Below are positions 14,319 to 15,277 of a stretch of DNA of 15,277 nucleotides, piece by piece. A model generated the notes under the pieces. That model saw nothing but the letters and a program-made list of their open reading frames with translations. It was not told where the DNA came from and ran no database searches. Numbering within the stretch: position 1 is the first letter of the stretch; every line of letters begins with the position of its first letter. The DNA comes from DAOTZU01 sp034433995 (GTDB taxonomy: Bacteria > Chloroflexota > Anaerolineae > UBA1429). Both the position numbers and the translations under genes were made by a program. Location: positions 1-15,277 of the forward strand of contig DAOTZU010000110.1 in assembly GCA_034433995.1 (NCBI GenBank), written 5' to 3'.

Positions 14319-15277
14319 GTGACCGAGTTTGTCCATTTGCACGTCCATAGCGAGTTTTCCCTCCTCGATGGCCTGGCCCAACTGCCCGCCCTCTGCCAAT
14401 ATGCCGCCGCTTGTGGCATGAAGGCCTTGGCGCTCACCGACCATGGGCAGATGTATGGCATGATCCAGTTCTACCGCGCCGCCACCCAAGCGGGCATCAA
14501 GCCCATCTATGGCTGCGAGGTGTATCAGGCGCCGCGCAAGCTCACCCAAAAAGAGAGCCAGCTCGATAGCAAGGCCTATCATCTGATCCTCCTGGCGCGC
14601 AACATGACCGGCTACAAGAACTTGCTCAAGTTGGTCACCACGGCCAACCTGGAGGGGTTTTATTACCGGCCGCGCATCGACAAAGAGCTCCTGGCGGCCC
14701 ACGCCGAGGGTTTGATCTGCTTCAGCGCCTGCATCTCTGGCGAGGTGCCCTCCCTTTTGCTGGAAGGGCAGTATGAGAAGGCGCGCCAGGTCGTCGGCTG
14801 GTTCAAGGAGGTTTTTGGCCCGGAGGGCTATTTCCTCGAGTTGCAGCGACACGCGGGGCTGCCCGAGCTGGAGCGGGTGAACCAACAACTGGTGGCCCTG
14901 GCGCGGGAGTTTGGTTTGCGCACCGTGGCCACCAACGACGTGCATTATGTGCGCCGGGAGGACGCGCCCATCCAAGAGATCCTGCTGGCCATCCAGACCA
15001 ACACCACCCTCTCCGACCCCAACCGGATGCAGATGGGCAGCCAAGATTTTCACCTCGCTACCCCTGAGGAGATGGCCGCTTTACTGCCCGAATATCCGGA
15101 GGCGCTGGAGAACACCCTCTGGATCGCCGAACAATGCGACGTGAACCTGGGTTTCAGCGGGTACCATTTGCCTCGCTTCGATGTGCCCCCGCCCTACACC
15201 GCCCAGAGCTATCTGCGCAAACTGTGCGAGGAGGGTTTGCGGCGCCGCTACCGCGAGATCACGCCCCAGATCACCCA
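14319..15277 (+). CDS. dnaE: DNA polymerase III subunit alpha, N-terminal part (runs off the window)
   Basis: This is the replicative polymerase subunit; the first 319 codons are present and the rest (about 1,100-1,200 residues in full-length relatives) lies beyond the right edge. The GTG start has GGGAGG five bases upstream. The PHP domain is clear: HLHVHSEFSLLDG at 6-18, LTDHGQMYG at 39-47, GCEVY with Glu67, and TNDVHYV at 205-211, together with the FHLATPEEM segment typical of DnaE1. The metal-binding His and Asp residues of an intact PHP site are present, so proofreading-type PHP activity is possible, as in other thermophile or Chloroflexota DnaE. The frame is uninterrupted to the edge. 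Confidence 0.95.
   Translation, partial: MTEFVHLHVHSEFSLLDGLAQLPALCQYAAACGMKALALTDHGQMYGMIQFYRAATQAGIKPIYGCEVYQAPRKLTQKESQLDSKAYHLILLARNMTGYKNLLKLVTTANLEGFYYRPRIDKELLAAHAEGLICFSACISGEVPSLLLEGQYEKARQVVGWFKEVFGPEGYFLELQRHAGLPELERVNQQLVALAREFGLRTVATNDVHYVRREDAPIQEILLAIQTNTTLSDPNRMQMGSQDFHLATPEEMAALLPEYPEALENTLWIAEQCDVNLGFSGYHLPRFDVPPPYTAQSYLRKLCEEGLRRRYREITPQIT

Overview
The window reads as chromosomal DNA of a GC-rich bacterium. The most likely source is a member of the Chloroflexota (Anaerolineae, Caldilineae or Thermoflexia type). This is an inference from gene content: a DUF5317-like membrane protein next to a membrane HD-GYP protein, a D-ribulokinase-like FGGY kinase, a TopA with several C-terminal zinc ribbons, and many hairpin-forming intergenic repeats. 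No rRNA or other taxonomic marker was found to confirm it. Genes are dense and mostly start with ATG or GTG behind clear GGAGG-type ribosome binding sites. I see no CRISPR array, transposase, prophage or tRNA.

Layout. Positions 1-250 hold one truncated and one complete copy of a ~143-bp hairpin-rich repeat. Positions 250-4611 (minus strand) form a tight sugar-phosphate operon, read from right to left: FGGY sugar kinase, phosphomannomutase/phosphoglucomutase, class II aldolase, PfkB-family sugar-phosphate kinase. Two of its three junctions are ATGA overlaps and the third is near-overlapping. Its likely promoter lies at 4645-4672, inside the stop codon of the gene upstream. Positions 4669-6595 (minus) carry a membrane HD-GYP phosphodiesterase and a DUF5317-like membrane protein. 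Positions 6596-7015 are a 420-bp non-coding stretch with strong stem-loop potential, probably the HD-GYP leader. Positions 7016-7915 (minus) hold a conserved hypothetical protein of 212 residues and, downstream of it, an unlisted 33-residue membrane peptide whose start codon can be folded into a hairpin.

A divergent promoter region (about 7990-8170) separates these from plus-strand genes: a xylose-isomerase-like sugar isomerase/epimerase with an in-frame TAA near its start, then a GH31 alpha-xylosidase-like glycosidase (9039-11348). Next come a short version of the left-end repeat, a good promoter, a 51-residue two-helix membrane peptide, topA (11778-13982, with a fourth zinc ribbon left out of frame by an apparent -1 frameshift) and the first 319 codons of dnaE, which runs off the right edge.

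The first 11 kb are mainly carbohydrate metabolism (glycoside cleavage, sugar isomerisation, ketose or aldose phosphorylation, aldol cleavage) with a c-di-GMP-type signalling gene in the middle. The last 4 kb are DNA topology and replication. I found no clear new defence or mobile system. The most unusual items are the modular hairpin repeat family, the 6.6-7.2 kb structured region with its tiny gene, and two apparently damaged reading frames (isomerase and topA).
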